Numbered from the stretch's first letter, positions 10,782 through 21,425 are shown. The stretch is 64,000 nucleotides of DNA from Tribonema minus (GCA_017506865.1 JAFCMP010000179.1:186001-250000), one strand, 5' to 3'. Translations and numbers: made by a program. Notes: generated from the sequence alone by a model not told the origin.

Positions 10782-11713
10782 ATGCAACTGCGTTCTAACG
10801 CATCCGACCGTTTGCTTCCAGCAACAAATTCATTGCAGCAGCAGCACCCTGACGCCATGGAGGTGACAAAGACCTACGATGCGGTGAAGATTGAAGAGAC
10901 ACTGCGCATCACACTAAAGGGGTGCGCCGGCGCCACGGGTAAGTGGTGCGATCGCTCGCTGTGTTGATAGCCGAAACACACATGCCAGCCATACTAACGC
11001 CGTGTCCCTCTCTCCTTGCAGAGGTCATTTACAGTGAAGGGCATATGGACCAGGATGAGATAGCCTACTATGACAAGGTCCAACGCACGGGCAAGACAGA
11101 CCGGCTTCTTCTGCCATTATACTGCGGGCTCCGACCTATACCTACAAGTTTGTTGTGCGAAGAAATGAGGAAGCGGTGCGAGGAGCACCAGAACTTTGTG
11201 CTGGAGCACAGGGACTCACATTACTTTTACACTGCTGACATCATCAAGGCAATGTGCAAAGCTGTCAAACTTCACCCCGGCACAGTTATGGCAAAGATCA
11301 CATTGACTCAGTGCAAGGAGTGCACAGTCAAAGAAGCGATGGAAGCCATTGCGAGCCAGGAGTTGCGAAACACCATGTGGAGTCAGGTGCTTCAATGCAT
11401 TCAAGATTTTGCATCGCTCGGCGGCTTTCACTGTGGTGAGACCCTCCTCCTCGATCACTTCATCCTGTCCAACGGCCGTGTCTACATGGACGTCGGTACG
11501 ACATGTTTCGACCTCAGCAAGTTTGCATATGCTCCTACACCGCACGAGGTGTATGAGTATCATGTGCAGGTCATGATGCCGCAAGTCCGGAAATTCGTCT
11601 CCGCAGAGTGCTTGCAGGGTCTGCTTCAGCCTGGCAGTGAACAGAAGTACAAACAGATGCAGGAGCTGCTGCCAACACTTGCGCCGTTGGGGCTCACAGA
11701 TAAGTGCCGATAA
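10782..11713 (+). CDS. Possible kinase-fold protein, two exons
   Basis: Exons 10782 (or 10857)-10938 and 11022-11713 join in phase 1 over an 83-nt intron, giving 257 residues from the inner ATG or 282 from the outer one. The intron has donor G|GTAAGT, a TACTAAC-type branch site at 10992-10998, a pyrimidine tract and CTTGCAG. The start of the second exon reads EVIYSEGH. Late in the protein a stretch GETLLLDHFILSNGRVYMD followed by VGTTCFDLSKF is reminiscent of a kinase catalytic loop and metal-binding aspartate, but no clear glycine-rich loop or DFG is present. Function is therefore unassigned. Its end overlaps the convergent next gene by 20 bases and it is divergent from the DNMT5-like gene. 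Confidence 0.6.
10939..11021 (+). other. Intron with yeast-like branch site (83 nt)
   Basis: The donor is GTAAGT, a TACTAAC box lies about 24 bases before the acceptor, and the acceptor is TCTCCTTGCAG. This is the most canonical spliceosomal intron in the window and serves as a model for the others. Confidence 0.8.
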
Positions 11714-12272
11714 GTACAAGCACGTCAGGCTGCAATCGCGAAAATAATGCATCACCGTCAACATGCTTCTTTTTTCTCTTTTTCGATTTTGTCTGGTTGT
11801 CGAGTTGCCATGTAGTCTCATCAATGTTGCAAATTCTCCCGTGCACGCCAGTCACCCATTTTCGATATGCCTTGTAAAAGTTTGACCTGTCTGCGCGTAG
11901 CTCAGATGCGCGTTTAAGGTGAGCTGCCATGACGTGTTCAGGTTGCATGTGAGCGTAGCGGTTGAGCTCAGGATAACAATACCAGAGGTAAGGGTGGATA
12001 CGAAAAACAGCATCACGAACCCAAGCTTTGAGCGTCTCCTCATCGAAAACAACGCCTTGCTTCAGCAACCAATTACGAGTGTTCCAGCTGCAGAATGGTG
12101 CTCTATGTGTCACTGGATTGCGCATTATATGCAATGGAACGCCGCGAAATTCATTAAACTTCTTGAGCCGTTCTTTTGTCAAGTATCGCTTCACATCCAT
12201 GGGCCGATCAGCGTAGGCGCATAGAAGGAAGCAGACGGGATCGTGGTGTGTTAGTTCAAGCAGCACTGACAT
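11694..12272 (-). CDS. Unknown protein with C-terminal F-box-like motif
   Basis: A 192-residue protein rich in aromatic and basic residues, with a lysine cluster (KSKKRKKKH) near residue 165 that may be a nuclear localisation signal. The last 20 residues, ALFSRLQPDVLVLIGTYL, resemble the start of an F-box (L..LP.dvl..I..yL). F-boxes at the C-terminus are known in poxviral PRANC proteins, where they recruit host ubiquitin ligases; here this is inference from a short motif. It is convergent with and overlaps the kinase-like gene. Confidence 0.55.
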   Translation of the reverse strand: MSVLLELTHHDPVCFLLCAYADRPMDVKRYLTKERLKKFNEFRGVPLHIMRNPVTHRAPFCSWNTRNWLLKQGVVFDEETLKAWVRDAVFRIHPYLWYCYPELNRYAHMQPEHVMAAHLKRASELRADRSNFYKAYRKWVTGVHGRICNIDETTWQLDNQTKSKKRKKKHVDGDALFSRLQPDVLVLIGTYL

Positions 12273-12397
12273 GCGTCAACTGCCCTAGAGTATATGACAT
12301 ATTATATCGTTGCGTTGAGCTTGCACGCACATGTAGCTGCAGCAGGTCAACGAAAGAGCTGCGGTGGTCACCTGTTGAGGGTGCAGAGACGCCTGCA

Positions 12398-12418
12398 GCG
12401 TTTATATATATATGTATT
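12398..12418 (+). promoter_or_regulatory. TATA-like element
   Basis: TTTATATATATATGTATTG lies about 20-30 bases before the ATG of the small gene at 12435. It is the longest TATA-like run close to a start in the window. Confidence 0.45.
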
Positions 12419-12434
12419 GACAGCTGAAACGCAG

Positions 12435-12668
12435 ATGGATGTTACTTACAGCGCCGATATCGAAGGCTATCGATTTGTCACTTTCGATCATGAGGGTTTC
12501 GGTCATGTTATAGGCATATTCCACACCCCCAGTCAAGCCAGACTTAACTTGCCTAAAGGGGACTTTATTTTTCAGACCTTGAGAGTCTGCACTGTCGAAG
12601 GACATGGTAGAACACAGAGTTGGGAAGCGTGGGTGAACGACACCGTAGAGGTGCTCAAGATGGCATGA
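12435..12668 (+). CDS. Small unknown protein
   Basis: A 77-residue protein beginning MDVTYSADIEGYRFVTFDHE. It appears to be a compact beta-rich domain (VIGIFHTPSQARL, FQTLRVCTVEGHG). No family is recognised. A TATA-like run lies directly upstream. Its stop overlaps the end of the convergent gene by 14 bases. Confidence 0.5.
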   Translation: MDVTYSADIEGYRFVTFDHEGFGHVIGIFHTPSQARLNLPKGDFIFQTLRVCTVEGHGRTQSWEAWVNDTVEVLKMA

Positions 12669-13317
12669 AATACTCATCGTCAGAAGTAGTAGCATCATCG
12701 TCTAGTACAGACAGCGCCCAGGAGGCCAAACCATCGTCATCACATTCAGTTTCGATCACAGCGCGGGCAAATGCATAGAGCTTGTAGTTTCTACTAGTAG
12801 CACTTTTGAATATCGTTATCAACTGCTTAAACAGTGCAGGTTCATTGAGCCTCGTCACCGCTTTAATGATAGCATGTGTGTCGTGCTGGCGCTGCACATA
12901 TTGCTGATCAGGCTGCATGACAAACGTAAGCCAGGCAACAAAGCCATGTTGCAGCGTCCACGTCCACTTTGCGTACTGAAAATAGTATTCATCGAAACAC
13001 TCTTGATTAGAGTCAAAACATGCACGCACAAGCTCACCAAGTCGTTCGAAATGGTTGATTGCATCTCGTTGACACAAGTGTTTCGTCAGTGCAGGTCGGC
13101 ACACGCAGCTAATAGCAGCAGACACCAGGGGCATCTCCTGGCGCACAGCCTCGATGAGATCGTCCAAGGTGTCTGGAAGCACGATTGTTGGGATTTTGTG
13201 GACTGCATGAGCACTGTTCCACTCTTTGCACACTAAGCAGGTAGTCGGGTGCCAATTAGGCTGCACATGGCGCAAGAAGTCGCTCTTCAGTGCTATCTGC
13301 ACTGCAAGTGATGCCAT
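12655..13317 (-). CDS. Unknown helical protein, F-box-like N-terminus
   Basis: A 220-residue alpha-helical protein with an acidic tail (DDDATTSDDEYF). The N-terminus SDFLRHVQPNWHPTTCLVCKEWNSA resembles the second half of an F-box, in which a W/L-rich turn is followed by VCKxW. No leucine-rich repeats or ankyrins follow. It could be an adaptor for host ubiquitin ligase; this is inference. Confidence 0.55.
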   Translation of the reverse strand: MASLAVQIALKSDFLRHVQPNWHPTTCLVCKEWNSAHAVHKIPTIVLPDTLDDLIEAVRQEMPLVSAAISCVCRPALTKHLCQRDAINHFERLGELVRACFDSNQECFDEYYFQYAKWTWTLQHGFVAWLTFVMQPDQQYVQRQHDTHAIIKAVTRLNEPALFKQLITIFKSATSRNYKLYAFARAVIETECDDDGLASWALSVLDDDATTSDDEYFMPS

Positions 13318-13498
13318 GTCTAGCCTTGCACACGCTGATGAAATAAATTTGCGTATACACAGTGCTTGATATGGCTCCGCAACATGTCTTGATGCCTTTG
13401 ATGTCCAATGTCAAATGCCAACTTTATCCATAGTCTGTGAGGCTCAGTATGCAATCGCTAGCAGATATAGAAATGCACCTTTCTGACACTGATCTCAG

Positions 13499-14206
13499 CT
13501 ACTCATCCAGCATGAAAATTTTGCTTGTGAGTCGTTGCACTTCGGTGACGGGTGTAGAAGTAGTTAGCCTCCTCAGCACGTCTCGATGCCCACGCTTTTC
13601 AATGTCTACAAATAACAGGGTGATCCATGGTGCAAAAGCAGCAAGAAAACACCATTGAGCCCCCACATTCTTTGTCGCACCGTATACCCAGTAGCTGAAG
13701 GCGTAGCTGATGAAGTTCATACTAGTGAAGAAGAGGGCATACTCGAGGCCGTATGCAGCCATCATGCCAAGACAGCATAAGAAGAACATGTAGTATACCC
13801 TTGAGTGAGCTGCATTGTTCCATGCCCAGTACAAGTGACCACCTGAGTCTGGAGTAACCACAGTGCAGGCATCATTGGTGACAAAGCTCGTATAAACTGC
13901 AGACACCACAAGGAAGATGCACATTATGATGTGTACAAAAGCCGGCATGGTGCGCCGCCTCGCCAGCAGTATGCCAATCCAGAGTGATATCGGCTCAAAG
14001 TGGTTGACTAGGATCAGACAATGTGTGGTTATCACATTCAAGTCGTTGCAAGAATTGTTCATGTGCAAGATGAACTCACCGAGCTGCATTTGAACTACAC
14101 ATGCAAAAAACATTGCTTCAGCATGAAGTCTGTACCTGTACAGCGCATAGCAGCCGAGCATGCCAACTGTATACGCTGCGATCGAAGTTGGAGCGTTGTA
14201 GCACAT
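13499..14206 (-). CDS. Polytopic membrane protein
   Basis: A 235-residue protein starting MCYNAPTSIAAY, with about six or seven hydrophobic segments (for example MLGCYALYRY, IIMCIFLVVSAVYTSF, YYMFFLCCLGMMAAYGLEY, WCFLAAFAPWITLLFVDI). The tail is basic and cytosolic-looking (EKRGHRDVLRR). The MC(Y/F)-A--S- opening recalls a family of uncharacterised membrane proteins also found in bacteria and algal viruses (DUF6629-like, recalled rather than searched). Role unknown; a virion or host membrane location is likely. Confidence 0.65.
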   Translation of the reverse strand: MCYNAPTSIAAYTVGMLGCYALYRYRLHAEAMFFACVVQMQLGEFILHMNNSCNDLNVITTHCLILVNHFEPISLWIGILLARRRTMPAFVHIIMCIFLVVSAVYTSFVTNDACTVVTPDSGGHLYWAWNNAAHSRVYYMFFLCCLGMMAAYGLEYALFFTSMNFISYAFSYWVYGATKNVGAQWCFLAAFAPWITLLFVDIEKRGHRDVLRRLTTSTPVTEVQRLTSKIFMLDE

Positions 14207-14254
14207 GATGTGCTACAGAGCTAACATTTGTTTTACTCAAAAAGGCACTTTGCA

Positions 14255-14545
14255 CTACATGTCAGCCATTTGAGCTTCTGTGTGCTTGATCAGTGCCGTG
14301 CTGGCATTCTGTAATTTTTCTGACATGGCCTTGATGTTCTTAGGGTTCTTGAGCTCCTTTCTGAGCTCATGAGCGACTGCATCAGCTGCTTCCTTTGCCG
14401 CCTTTGTCAGCATGGTCACGGCGCTATGAGTGCGAGGGGTGGCGTTTCGACCCTTACGTGATGACTTTGGTGTCGTGCGAGAGGACCTGCGGGGCTTGCG
14501 GGGTGACTTGCTGGCTAATCGGCGAGGCGACTTGCGCGGCGCCAT
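14255..14545 (-). CDS. Small basic SPRK-motif DNA-binding protein
   Basis: A 96-residue protein. The first 45 residues are densely basic with repeated SPR/SPRK-type units (MAPRKSPRRLASKSPRKPRR), a pattern that in histones, histone H1-like proteins and viral condensing proteins binds the DNA minor groove. The second half is an amphipathic helix (KAAKEAADAVAHELRKEL). The likely role is packaging or compacting viral DNA. No histone fold is visible. It lies 13 bases after the membrane protein gene at 14559, on the same strand. Confidence 0.65.
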   Translation of the reverse strand: MAPRKSPRRLASKSPRKPRRSSRTTPKSSRKGRNATPRTHSAVTMLTKAAKEAADAVAHELRKELKNPKNIKAMSEKLQNASTALIKHTEAQMADM

Positions 14546-14558
14546 TTTAGCATCTACT

Positions 14559-14843
14559 CTATTGCAACAATATTTTGTCTCCAAAGCACGTTTTGAAGCA
14601 CATTCTCTTGCGGAATTGACAAGTACTGGTCATGAGCTTGAACAAGGCATGGCCAGCAGTTGCAGCACTGATACCCAGCGAGCTGATGCCCTTTTTACCA
14701 AGTGAAGCAAACGGCGTCATAGATTGTGCCGTCAAGTACTTGACTGATGCAAAGCTTGAGTTGCAACCCACCAGTAGCCACATGACTCCAGCAGCACCAG
14801 AGCAGATAAAAGGTTTAATGAGAATAGAAATTGATGCTGTCAA
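14559..14843 (-). CDS. Small membrane-associated protein
   Basis: A 94-residue protein with one clear hydrophobic segment (ICSGAAGVMWLLVGC) and a second weaker one (ISSLGISAATAGHALF), separated by a polar loop and ending with a basic Cys-rich tail. It looks like a small virion membrane protein. A plus-strand frame of 74 residues (14632-14856) overlaps it; I prefer the minus strand because of its hydrophobic pattern and its tight spacing to the next gene on that strand. Confidence 0.45.
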   Translation of the reverse strand: MTASISILIKPFICSGAAGVMWLLVGCNSSFASVKYLTAQSMTPFASLGKKGISSLGISAATAGHALFKLMTSTCQFRKRMCFKTCFGDKILLQ

Positions 14844-15489
14844 AATTTACATCTGACCTGAGCGCAGCCCAGTGTGCCACGCGCAGTGCCACCGCCATCT
14901 CAGCTCCAGCGGCCGCTCTTTAGCAGTAGCTGATGGGGGTATGTGGCACATCTTCAGCCTAAACCAGCTGATGCAAAGATTACTACAGCCCCACCACCTA
15001 CCGCAGCAGCAGCCTCATGTAGGGGGTGACGTGACTGTAGATAACGGTGCGGGCTCACCGATTGCCACCAGTGCTTGAGGGGGTGAACAGCTTCGTAGAA
15101 GGTCAAAACTGTTGCATTGGCAGCAGTCTTTGTTGTGCGTCGCGCTTGTACTGGTGTTTCTGTCGTACTTCTTTCGTGTTGAGGTTTGGAGGTTTTTAGC
15201 TGACGTGTTGAGGTTTGGAGGTTTGGAGGTTTGAGAACAAAGTGGGGATGGTGGTGTGTGCTAAGGCCGAAAACAACCACCTGCTTGACTAGGCATCAAG
15301 GAATAGGAGGTGGAACATTTGGAGCAGCGGCTTTCAGTGCAGCCTTAAAGGAGGGGTCGCGCACTGAGAGGTTTGTGCAACTCGCTAGGTAAGATGAGTC
15401 GTGTAGCAGCATAGAATGGCAGCTGCAGACGCCAACATCCAATACCCATTGCGCTTTTGTATCTGGTTACCCAGGCTGCAAGGGGAAAC
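14844..15489. other. Intergenic region
   Basis: No gene is supported. It contains a short run of TTTGGAGG-type repeats around 15180-15235 (GAGGTTTGGAGGTTTGGAGG). The next gene on the plus strand may have an unrecognised upstream exon here, since its first in-frame ATG is internal-looking. Confidence 0.4.
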
Positions 15490-16071
15490 ATGCTGCCATG
15501 GTCGGCCGGCCGAGCTCAGTACGAGAGGGAAACAGCGGCCACATATGACGCCACACTGCCACTGTTGGCACAGCTCAAGCCGGTCTCTGGCCTGGGTATG
15601 ATGCGACCGTTCCTCTTTCATACTTTGCAGCTCAGAGTATCAGTGCAGGCGGGTTGGTACGTGCACTGTGCATTTACTACAGATGACGGTGTACGGCATT
15701 CATATCCGTTCCTGACAGCAATGACAGCATGGTCTGCTGAGCAACCTCCATTCGAAGTGATGCGGTCGTCTCACTTAGAGATGATGATCTCAGACACAGG
15801 TACGGGTGCAGCTATCAGGCCAACCGCCATCAGCCACCTGCTGGAAGATGGCCTGTCTGACAAGATAGATCAGTACTGGAACGAAGATGTGCTGTCGTTT
15901 GTGTCGCTGCAAGATGCTACAGAACTGTTGAGAGTCTTGGCAACGCGCGACAGCCTTGCGGATCAGCAGAGCAGGAGTCATACGACAGAACGGCTCAAAC
16001 TTTATGAGGAGGAGCTCATGTCGGTGATGTGGCATCCTAGCCGGCACAACGAATGGAAGCATACCGTTTGA
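15490..16071 (+). CDS. Unknown protein
   Basis: A 193-residue protein from the ATG at 15490. The frame is open upstream to 15457 without an ATG, so the true start may lie in an upstream exon. Residues 25-100 look beta-rich (QLRVSVQAGWYVHCAFTT). The C-terminus is helical and ends MWHPSRHNEWKHTV, a W-H-P ending that I associate with giant-virus ankyrin and BTB proteins. No domain is recognised. Confidence 0.5.
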   Translation: MLPWSAGRAQYERETAATYDATLPLLAQLKPVSGLGMMRPFLFHTLQLRVSVQAGWYVHCAFTTDDGVRHSYPFLTAMTAWSAEQPPFEVMRSSHLEMMISDTGTGAAIRPTAISHLLEDGLSDKIDQYWNEDVLSFVSLQDATELLRVLATRDSLADQQSRSHTTERLKLYEEELMSVMWHPSRHNEWKHTV

Positions 16072-16480
16072 CTCTTACCCAACGCTGTGTCTCTGCTGTC
16101 TTGCACTTTTGCACTTATCTAGGTCAGCATTGTGATAGCTAATGCAGAGGAAGGTTTGATTTATCTGAGTTGATATAACAGCAGGTTTGAAACTGCATTC
16201 CTACAGGCAACTGTAGCATACCAGCAGATTCACCCAGAAGCAGCAATTGCCGTAGGAAAGCACAGGAGGATAGTTGTTGCCGTTGGACACGGCTGTCAAC
16301 ATCACCACAGGATGAGCACTTGTAGAGCAGCACCTGCTGTTGGTTTGATCATTTTCCCCTCTGGGCTTCAGGAGTTATTGCCTGCTGGCAATGTCAATGT
16401 CACCCGAGATTAAGCCTGCACCGTCACTCGTTGTTTCGCCAGCGCTGCCTAGCCTCAAGTCTCTCAGCAGAGGCTTACAT
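16072..16480. other. Intergenic region
   Basis: No gene is supported. It leads into the degenerate left edge of the tandem repeat array. Confidence 0.4.
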
Positions 16481-19255
16481 TTGTGTCATGAGGCTTAGTA
16501 TGGCTACACACAGTGCAGGGGAAGTTAGAACCTGGCTTGACCTCACCTACACGTTCAATATTGATTTATGATAATTTGCTGATCTTGACAGGCCCAGCCT
16601 CAGGGACTTCAATCTTAGCATAAGCTCAACTTTGTGCTGTATGACTCAGCAAGGTGGCAGAGTCAAGGACTTCAAGTACACACACAAGTGCAAGTGTGGG
16701 ACCTCAGGCTCAGTATGGTCGCTGCTCGTGTAGGGAAAGCTTGAACCCGCACTAGACTGATCTCACCTACACTTTCGATCAGGAGCCTGATTTATTTGCA
16801 CTTTACGAAAATCTAGCGAGCGTCGTACCGGCGCCATTTAGGGTCAGCCTCTGAGAAATACTTTTTTCGACAGGCCCGGCCTCAGGAACTTCAACTTTCA
16901 ACATCAGTTCAAGTTCAAGCACAAAGGCTTAGTGTGAGCAGCACTCGTGTAGGGACAGTTAGAACCTGCATCAGACTGATCTCACCTACACTGTTGATGT
17001 TGAGCCATGATTGTTGGGCATTCAAAGTAAGTTCAAGTGTACACAAAAGTTCAAGTGTGGGCCTCAAGGCTTGGTATGGTGACTTCTCATGTAGGTAAGG
17101 GTTGCACCTGCATCAGACTGATCTCACCTACACTTTCGATCAGGAGCCTGATTTATTTGCACTTTACGAAAATCTAGCGAGCGTCGTACCGGCGCCATTT
17201 AGGGTCAGCCTCTGAGAAATACTTTTTTCGACAGGCCCGGCCTCAGGAACTTCAACTTTCAGCATAAGTGCAAGTGTGGGCCTCAGCTCTTTGTATGGCT
17301 AGCATTCTTGTAGGGACCGCTTGAACCTGCAGCAGACTGATCTCACCTACACTGTTGATATTGCGCCATCATTGTTGCCTTCAAAGTAACTTCAAGTATA
17401 TACTAAAGTTCAAGTGTGGGCCTCAGGGCTCAGTATGGTCGCTGCTCATGTAGGGAAAGCTTGAACCCGCACTAGACTGATCTCACCTACACTTTCGATC
17501 AGGAGCCTGATTTATTTGCACTTTACGAAAATCTAGCGAGCGTCGTACCGGCGCCATTTAGGGTCAGCCTCTGAGAAATACTTTTTTCGACAGGCCCAGG
17601 ATCAGGAACTTCAACTTTCAGCATAAGTTCAAGTTTGGGCCTCAAGGCTCAGTATGGCTAGTACTCGTGTAGGGACAGTTAGAACCTGCATCAGACTGAT
17701 CTCACCTACACTGTTGATGTTGCGCCATGATTGTTGGGCATTCAAAGTAACTTCAAGTATATACTAAAGTTCAAGTGTGGGCCTCAAGGCTTGGTATGGC
17801 GACTTCTCATGTAGGTAAGGGTTGAACCTGCATCAAACTGATCTCACCTACACTTTCGATCAGCAGCCTGATTTATTTGCACTTTACGAAAATCTAGCGA
17901 GCGTCGTACAGGCGCCATTTAGGGTCAGCCTCTGAGAAATACTTTGTTCGACAGGCCCAGGATCAGGAACTTCAACTTTCAACATAAGTTCAAGTTCAAG
18001 CACAAAGGCTTAGTGTGAGCAGCACTCGTGTAGGGACAGTTAGAACCTGCATCAGACTGATCTCACCTACACTGTTGATGTTGAGCCATGATTGTTGGGC
18101 ATTCAAAGTAACTTCAAGTGTACACAAAAGTTCAAGTGTGGGCCTCAGGGCTCAGTATGGTCGCTGCTCATGTAGGTAAGGGTTGAACCTGCATCAGACT
18201 GATCTCACCTACACTTTCGATCAGGAGCCTGATTTATTTGCACTTTACGAAAATCTAGCGAGCGTCGTACCGGCGCCATTTAGGGTCAGCCTCTGAGAAA
18301 TACTTTTTTCGACAGGCCCAGGATCAGGAACTTACACTTTCAGCATAAGTTCAAGTGTGGGCCTCAAGGCTCAGTATGGCGAGTACTCGTGTAGGGACAG
18401 CTTGAACCTGCATCAGACTGATCTCACCTACACTGTTGATGTTGCGCCATGATTGTTGGGCATTCAAAGTAACTTCAAGTATATACTAAAGTTCAAGTGT
18501 GGGCCTCAAGGCTTGGTATGGCGACTTCTCATGTAGGTAAGGGTTGAACCTGCATCAGACTGATCTCACCTACACTTTCGATCAGCAGCCTGATTTATTT
18601 GCACTTTACGAAAATCTAGCGAGCGTCGTACCGGCGCCATTTAGGGTCAGCCTCTGAGAAATACTTTTTTCGACAGGCCCAGGATCAGGAACTTCAACTT
18701 TCAACATAAGTTCAAGTTCAAGCACAAAGGCTTAGTGTGAGCAGCACTCGTGTAGGGACAGTTAGAACCTGCATCAGACTGATCTCACCTACACTGTTGA
18801 TGTTGAGCCATGATTGTTGGGCATTCAAAGTAACTTCAAGTGTACACAAAAGTTCAAGTGTGGGCCTCAGGGCTCAGTATGGTCGCTGCTCATGTAGGTA
18901 AGGGTTGAACCTGCATCAGACTGATCTCACCTACACTTTCGATCAGCAGCCTGATTTATTTGCACTTTACGAAAATCTAGCGAGCGTCGTACCGGCGCCA
19001 TTTAGGGTCAGCCTCTGAGAAATACTTTTTTCGACAGGCCCAGGATCAGGAACTTCAACTTTCAACATAAGTTCAAGTTTGTGTCACAAGGCTGAGTATG
19101 GTGAGTACTCGTGTAGGGACAGCTTGAACCTGCATCAGACTCATCTCACCTACGCTGTTTAACATATTGAGACGTCATTAATGGGCACTCTAACGAACTT
19201 CAAGTACACACACAAGTGCAAGTGTGAGCCTCAGGGCTCAGTATGGTGCAATGCC
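16481..19255 (+). repeat. Array of about 360-bp tandem repeats (left array)
   Basis: A marker within the unit, TTTATTTGCACTTTACGAAA, starts at 16791, 17152, 17511, 17872, 18233, 18593 and 18954, so the period is 359-361 bases with high identity. Each unit is itself a diverged dimer. Both halves carry GATCTCACCTACAC; one continues into TTTCGATCAGGAGCCTGAT (a near-palindrome) and the other into TGTTGATGTTGCGCCATG. Outer copies are degenerate. No long open frame is kept through the array, so it is probably non-coding: a structural, origin-like or recombination element. Confidence 0.9.
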
Positions 19256-19582
19256 GTGATGCATGCTCTCTGCCTCGTGAATTGGTGCATCGCAAGTCAA
19301 TGTGACACCAAGTGAGCCCCTGTATCATTCCGTCCTGCTGCACCTGGCGAGCTGTCAGATACTGACTTCCCCATGCGCTTAGCATCGTACTCCATTGTTG
19401 AAACTGAACATGCTCACATGGTAGTACTACGAGCTTTGTCTGCCTGACGTTTGCAGGTGGTGACCATATACTGAATTGCCTTTATGTAAAATGTCAAAGA
19501 CTGAGAGTGCTTTTGCTCGTTGCTGTTGCTCGCTGTGCACATCACCTTCACGCTAAAGACCTATGTGTGCCTGACCCGTATA
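19256..19582. other. Unique sequence between array and ADP-ribosyltransferase gene
   Basis: Non-repeat sequence with no supported gene. A 61-residue minus-strand frame exists but has no recognisable features and runs into the repeat. It probably holds the 3' flank of the ADP-ribosyltransferase gene. Confidence 0.4.
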
Positions 19583-21361
19583 CTACTGAGGCAATGGTTT
19601 TAGGCCACCATAGCGTACAGGAATGTGCCGACCTCTGCATGCTACCTTGAGCTTGTGCCACACCGAGTGAGCACAACGGCGCACCTCGTCAGGGCTAGCG
19701 CTGCCCAAGAAAAGGTGCTTTGCACACGTCACCGCCTCCTGCATGGTGACAATCTTGTGAACGTCGCCCGACTCGTACATGTACCGTGTCACCGGCACCG
19801 AGCCACCGAATCTCAGCGCCACTTCGTAGGGCGATGACCCTTCATCAAGTACCAATTTTGCCCCTGGTAGGAGTGCGATCTCGGACTCCTGTGCGAACAC
19901 AGACCTCAAAACAAACGGTATGATTGGCTGGCCGGCACGGACAACAATCTCGATCACGTGCGCCACGGCTTTGCGCCCACCCCCATGTGTAAATCGAATA
20001 GCAACATCCTTGTCCATGCTACAACTGTAGAACCCCCTAACACAGATATTGCTGGGAAGAGGCTTGTTGACTGTTTGGCCCCTGTACAGGACCAGATCTC
20101 GTGGCGCCCTGAACCAGAAGAACAGAATGAGCGCCACATTTACGATGCTCCTGATTGAGTGCGCATTGTCAACAAACATATCGCTCCGCAGTGCCGCGTT
20201 CGCGTTCTCAAACCCGGGGCCCGTGTAGTATTTGTACACTTTGGTGAGCACACTCTTGACCTCGTCAGGGAACAAGGCGTCGCACGCATTAAGGACTTTG
20301 TCGCCCTGGTCATTCATGTCTGCGGCACCCATTCTTGTCGATTGCAGGAACATGTCAGTAAAGTTCTTCTGCAGGAAGGACCGAAGCGACTCATCCAATG
20401 ACGTCTCTGCTGCACTGAGTTGTTCCCCACACCCAGCCGCCAGCTCGTAGTAGCGTTGCAGAAGGAATGGAGTCTCTGTCGTTGCCGCAAGGCCTACCGC
20501 GTAGGCGGCGTTTACGAATCCCCGCTTCCACTGGTAAGTTGGGACGTGGTTCTTGATGCCCGGAAATATTTCATACAGCAACGTGGCCAGAGTCGGTTCA
20601 TTTTGCACAATCCACGGCAGCGACGGGCGAAGCACTGTGGAAGTGACTTCGAACAAGGTTTCAAGTTCCACTGCGACACTCGTGCCCGCCGCAAAGTACA
20701 GGGCCACGACAGCAATCTCTTTCCAGAACTTGCGCGGGTCCAACAAGCCCCGCCAGTGGTTGAACTCGCGCCAGTGGGAATTTTCGTCAATGGCGCGCTT
20801 GTAGTGCTCCTCCATCTTCTCCATCTGCTCGCTCGTCAATCGCACGTAGTCGGCATATCTGTAGAGCAAAAGGGTGGGCTGCAGACCCTCTAAGTCCAGC
20901 GTCGGCTCTCCCACATGCGCGCTCTCAGCAGTCACCGCAATCGCGGACGTCAGCAGCACTTGCGCGAGCGACAACTTACTGATGCCGCTCTCAGTTGCAT
21001 CTTCTGTCGGCGTTGCGGCTCTGCTTGCGGTGCCTACGCACCCTGTCTCGATGTGATTCTCGAGGGCATATAGCAGGTCTGGGGTGTAGGACAATGTAGA
21101 CTGGCTCCCCCGTCTGAACTTGTGTTGTGCAACATCGGAGTCGTTGTCAGATCGTCGACGCTTGCATATCGTCCCCTGTGTTGCCTCAAAAAGCCGTGAC
21201 GCCACAGTGGGCTCGTTCTCCACCACTAACGACTTGAACACCTCTGCCAGCTCCACCAACATGCTATTTGGCCATTGCCACATATTATTTAGTGCACAAA
21301 TCACTGCAGAGTAAAGGGCAGCTGTGACGGGTTTTATTAGACTTGAATGCTGGTGATGCAC
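19583..21361 (-). CDS. ADP-ribosyltransferase-domain protein
   Basis: A 592-residue protein. Its C-terminal third has the R-S-E signature of arginine-type ADP-ribosyltransferases: LVLYRGQTV (about residue 428), GFYSCSMDKDVAIRF (about 443) and the ExE turn QESEIALLPGAKL (about 488). It would transfer ADP-ribose from NAD to a protein or nucleic acid. The N-terminal part contains an internal duplication: LVVENEPTVASRLFE near residue 50 matches WIVQNEPTLATLLYE near residue 260, each after an ALY helix. This supports the upstream start. No signal peptide is present, so it probably acts inside the host cell. The gene sits inside the repeat array next to a macro-like fragment. Target unknown. Confidence 0.8.
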   Translation of the reverse strand: MHHQHSSLIKPVTAALYSAVICALNNMWQWPNSMLVELAEVFKSLVVENEPTVASRLFEATQGTICKRRRSDNDSDVAQHKFRRGSQSTLSYTPDLLYALENHIETGCVGTASRAATPTEDATESGISKLSLAQVLLTSAIAVTAESAHVGEPTLDLEGLQPTLLLYRYADYVRLTSEQMEKMEEHYKRAIDENSHWREFNHWRGLLDPRKFWKEIAVVALYFAAGTSVAVELETLFEVTSTVLRPSLPWIVQNEPTLATLLYEIFPGIKNHVPTYQWKRGFVNAAYAVGLAATTETPFLLQRYYELAAGCGEQLSAAETSLDESLRSFLQKNFTDMFLQSTRMGAADMNDQGDKVLNACDALFPDEVKSVLTKVYKYYTGPGFENANAALRSDMFVDNAHSIRSIVNVALILFFWFRAPRDLVLYRGQTVNKPLPSNICVRGFYSCSMDKDVAIRFTHGGGRKAVAHVIEIVVRAGQPIIPFVLRSVFAQESEIALLPGAKLVLDEGSSPYEVALRFGGSVPVTRYMYESGDVHKIVTMQEAVTCAKHLFLGSASPDEVRRCAHSVWHKLKVACRGRHIPVRYGGLKPLPQ

Positions 21362-21425
21362 AAATCGAATTCCACACTCTCCTTAACTTGTCGATGGCTG
21401 AAGTTCATGCCATTGACGAGTATGG

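Noticed and set aside
14632..14856. A 74-codon plus-strand gene opposite the small membrane protein
   Set aside because: The minus-strand frame is longer, has a clear hydrophobic segment and abuts the next gene on that strand.
16481..19255. CRISPR array
   Set aside because: The repeats are long (360 bp) and contiguous with no unique spacers and no cas genes.
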